This document shows positions 61,319 to 64,000 of a DNA stretch of 64,000 nucleotides, piece by piece. The number at the start of each line of letters is the position of its first letter. Position 1 is the stretch's first letter. The notes under the pieces were generated by a model. It searched no databases. It saw nothing but the letters and a program-made list of their open reading frames with translations, and was not told where the DNA came from. A program made the position numbers and the translations under genes. Source of the DNA: Crossaster papposus (taxonomy: Eukaryota > Echinodermata > Asteroidea > Velatida > Solasteridae); assembly GCA_037893245.1 (NCBI GenBank), contig JBAIAA010000446.1:1-64000 (forward strand), in the 5' to 3' direction.

Positions 61319-61551
61319 TTTATATTATATAAATAATAATATGTACGTGACCGGCGATCACATCTTGTTTCATAACGAACGTGACGACGTGTAGAATTGA
61401 TCAATGATATGAACTTGTTTGTCCAATAGGAATCTTACAAAACACGGTGGACTGGTTTTATTAAATGTTATGGATGCTTTTAAGAAACTATAAAATACAA
61501 ACCACATGTTATTTACGTTGTCATTTCAGCTCAGACAACTGAAGGAAGAAA

Positions 61552-62577
61552 ATGTCTATCAACGGAACGAAGAACGGTTTTGGTTCCAGTTTTGACTGCA
61601 ATGAGACCCACGTGTTGGTGACTGGTGGAGCAGGCTACATCGGGTCTATTCTCGTACCCCTCCTGCTGGACGATGGGTACATGGTCACAGTCTATGATAA
61701 CTTCCGCTGGGGAATTCAGTCACTTTGCGGCCCTGTCGCAGCCAACCCCAACTTGAAAATTGTCCGGGGTGACGTACGTAATCCGGAGGCACTGTCCGAA
61801 GCCATGGCGCACTGTGACGCCGTGATTCACTTGGCGGCTATCGTTGGGTACCCGGCGTGCGAGAAAGATCCCAAACTAGCCCGCCAAGTCAACGAAGACG
61901 GCACAGCGCACGTGGCTAAGCTGTTACGGCGAGGCCAGAAGCTCATCTATGCCTCTACCGGCTCCTGTTACGGAGCGGTAGACGGCGTTTGCACGGAAGA
62001 CACGCCGATAAGCCCGCTGACCCTGTACGGAAGCACCAAAGCAAAGGGGGAGAAATCGGTGCTAAATGTGGGTGGGGTTGGTCTCCGTCTAGCGACTGTC
62101 TTCGGCACCGCTCCACGAATGAGGATGGATCTTCTAGTTAACGATCTGACGCACCGTGCGGTCACCCAGAAACATTTTAGCTTGTATCAAGGTAGTTTCA
62201 GGCGCACGTTCCTCCACGTGCATGACGCTGCCACTGCGTTCATCTTGGCATTACGTAACTACGACAAGATGAGCGGCAGGGCCTACAACGTGGGTCACGA
62301 GTCCATGAACATGACCAAGTCAGAGCTGGCTTCTCATATCCAATCTCTTGTACCGGGCTGCAGAATAACCCGCTCCGAAGATGAGGAAGACATGGACAAG
62401 CGTAACTACGAGGTCTCGTACTTGAAACTCCGACAGCTCGGGTTCCGTCCGACCATTACCGTACACGATGGCATCTTGGAACTTTTAAAGACGGTCCCCT
62501 TTATGACCGATGAGGAAGTGACTCGAGCCCGAAATGTCAAGCAGGCGACGATACTCATTAATGACACAAGTGTCTGA
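61552..62577 (+). CDS. Extended SDR NAD-dependent epimerase/dehydratase-like protein
   Basis: A single-exon 341-aa gene. The Rossmann motif is TGGAGYIGS (residues 24-32), the acidic residue after strand 2 is Asp49 (YDNF), favouring NAD, and the family segment HLAAIVG is at 93-99. The catalytic set is Ser135/Thr136 with Tyr159 and Lys163 (YGSTK). FLHVHDAATAFILAL and RAYNVGHE follow as in nucleotide-sugar epimerases and dehydratases. Substrate is unknown. The coding region is clearly more GC-rich than its flanks and lacks introns, unlike every other gene in the window. An acceptor-like TCATTTCAG at 61521-61529 suggests a spliced 5' UTR. An old retrocopy or acquisition from bacteria are both possible. 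Confidence 0.9.
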   Translation: MSINGTKNGFGSSFDCNETHVLVTGGAGYIGSILVPLLLDDGYMVTVYDNFRWGIQSLCGPVAANPNLKIVRGDVRNPEALSEAMAHCDAVIHLAAIVGYPACEKDPKLARQVNEDGTAHVAKLLRRGQKLIYASTGSCYGAVDGVCTEDTPISPLTLYGSTKAKGEKSVLNVGGVGLRLATVFGTAPRMRMDLLVNDLTHRAVTQKHFSLYQGSFRRTFLHVHDAATAFILALRNYDKMSGRAYNVGHESMNMTKSELASHIQSLVPGCRITRSEDEEDMDKRNYEVSYLKLRQLGFRPTITVHDGILELLKTVPFMTDEEVTRARNVKQATILINDTSV

Positions 62578-62582
62578 ATAAA
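62577..62582 (+). terminator. Poly(A) hexamer overlapping the epimerase stop codon
   Basis: AATAAA begins at the last base of the TGA stop (62575-62577). A second AATAAA at 62744-62749 is the more usual distance downstream and may be the one used. Confidence 0.4.
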
Positions 62583-62766
62583 CTTTGAAGGAAAAAACAC
62601 ACATTCCCATTGAGGAATGGTCGACGATTATAATGGGAGAAATAGTGACGGACAAACTAAGATTAAACATACGACAAAGTATTATTGTAAACTATAAATA
62701 ACACACCAAGCCAGGTTACTTTGATAACAGTATTGAGATTTGAAATAAAATAACGATGCTGCTGCC

Positions 62767-63014
62767 CAGGGCCAATTTCATAAAACATGTAAGCACAAAA
62801 ATGTGCTTAGCACAAAAAAGTCTTGCTCAGTAAAAACAGGTTATCGGCCCAAACTCTATGTGTTTTTTCATTCAAAGCAAAAAAGAGCTGAATACCAGTC
62901 ACAAACAATAAACATCAACTGAAAGTTTGGTTTGTAAGCCTGTTTTTTTTACAAGGACATTTTTTTATGCTAAGCAAATTTTGGTGCTTACACGTTTTAT
63001 GAAATTGGCCCCTG
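62767..63014. mobile_element. MITE with ~45-bp terminal inverted repeats
   Basis: The left end CAGGGCCAATTTCATAAAAC followed by TGTAAGCAC is matched by the complement at the right end (GTGCTTACACGTTTTATGA then AATTGGCCCCTG). The arms extend through CTTAGCA-type words. The interior is AT-rich and non-coding. Target duplication was not resolved. Confidence 0.75.
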
Positions 63015-64000
63015 ACCATTATCAATACCGTTTATCAAAATGGGGTCATTTATTGGCGCTAAAGCCGAGAACCTCGTGCATTCCAATGAGAGGCTTATGT
63101 AGCGGCTTGGCTTAATGCGTTGATCGAGAGCCCCGATTTGGGATTCGTCTATATAATCTGTGAGATCAATGCCAGAAGTAACTATTTAATTTATATAGAG
63201 TAGTCCTATTATATTGTTTTACTAAACTTATCGAACTATTGCTTATGTCTAGTGTTAATTTTACAAACGTAACGTTTCTTTTCAACTCGAAATATATTTT
63301 GTTATGTTTGAAACGTCGTGTAACTATAAAGAGTTAAAATGCACCGTGTGCGGTATAGTTTTTCAAATGGATATATTTTTGGTGGTAAGTTATAAAATAA
63401 TATAAAATATTAAAAGTTAATACCCGCTGTGCAACTGAGGGAACTACGAGATAGTTAAGTGTTGTCAGTTTGGACTGTTGTAATGTAATGCTTAATGTAG
63501 GAATATTCCTCCTGTAGTCACTCGATATATTGCAAAGATTTCTTGAGGGATCTTTCTTCCACAATAATACTAATTATTAAAATGAAATACCAAATCTTTT
63601 TGAAATATTTGTATAGGTTAAAGAAAATGACGAATGTACGTATAGTTTTATGGCAAAGTATATATCAGCATTGTCTCATTTCTACAGTTGAATATAACTA
63701 ATCAGCATTTTTCCCGCGGGAAAACAGTTTTACACGAAGAGTTATATTATTCCTTGTTTGGTAACCAGGGTTACGAACACGTCACATGAGCACTTGTTTT
63801 AAACCAATAAATTAGTGTATAGTATATCCACACGAGACTAACCCACAGTATTAGGAAATATTCACAAGTGTGGTTTGCTCATATTGACAATGTATTAAAA
63901 AGGTCAAGATGTAACAATCAAATAAAAACACGGTCCATGGTCGTGCGATTCTGTGGGTCTTCTGTGGGACTTTGTGATTGTGTGAAATCTCTGTGTATAT
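63015..64000. other. Intergenic, nothing recognised
   Basis: AT-rich sequence to the window edge with no coding exon, RNA gene or repeat family that I can name. Confidence 0.6.

Overview
This is a eukaryotic (animal) nuclear window. Genes are split by GT-AG introns, intergenic DNA is AT-rich and repeat-rich, and every recognisable protein is a metazoan family. The deduced proteins are very close in length to vertebrate orthologues (for example a 430-aa tektin-2 and a 467-aa LRRC6). tRNA-derived SINEs, TTAA-flanked mini-elements, non-LTR retrotransposon tails and abundant TACATGTA-type motifs suggest a marine invertebrate deuterostome. An echinoderm is my best guess, but that is inference. I found no bacterial or organellar operons, CRISPR array, or complete rRNA or tRNA gene.

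Layout. 1-15.8 kb is mostly non-coding: mini-transposons, SINEs, hairpins, homopolymers and a 17-copy 12-bp tandem array. It holds two short candidate first exons on the minus strand (9983-10112 and 14111-14216). Each encodes a signal-anchor-like N-terminus and each ends in the same phase, so they may be alternative starts of one membrane protein whose body lies outside what I can read. 15.8-18.2 kb (minus) is a four-exon Mab-21/cGAS-fold gene, head-to-head with LRRC6/DNAAF11 (18.4-23.2 kb, plus, 15 exons). 24.6-27.6 kb (minus) is tektin-2 (5 coding exons). 29.5-34.1 kb (minus) is an STPG1-like sperm-tail PG-rich-repeat gene (9 exons). 36.0-39.9 kb (plus) is ribonucleotide reductase small subunit RRM2 (8 exons) with a TATA/CCAAT/E2F-type promoter. 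43.2-47.9 kb (minus) is an RNF144-type RBR E3 ligase (8 coding exons), with a 131/158-bp satellite array in one intron. 51.0-55.7 kb (minus) is a patched-domain (PTCHD3-like) RND membrane protein (3 exons). 56.6-57.7 kb is a 5'-truncated non-LTR retrotransposon. 60.4-61.3 kb is a long inverted repeat enclosing a second LINE remnant. 61.55-62.58 kb (plus) is an intronless, GC-rich extended-SDR epimerase/dehydratase-like gene.

How the genes relate. LRRC6 (dynein-arm assembly), TEKT2 (ciliary microtubule inner protein) and STPG1 (sperm-tail protein) are three consecutive genes linked to motile cilia or sperm. RRM2 supplies dNTPs in S phase. The others do not form an obvious pathway with them. 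I see no new multi-gene system. The most unusual structures are the satellite array carrying copies of a neighbouring splice donor, the paired membrane-anchor first exons, a foldback element with a perfect 9-bp target duplication, and nested perfect hairpins near 9.5-9.7 kb. Exon joins were worked out by eye from reading frame, splice consensus and family alignment from memory.
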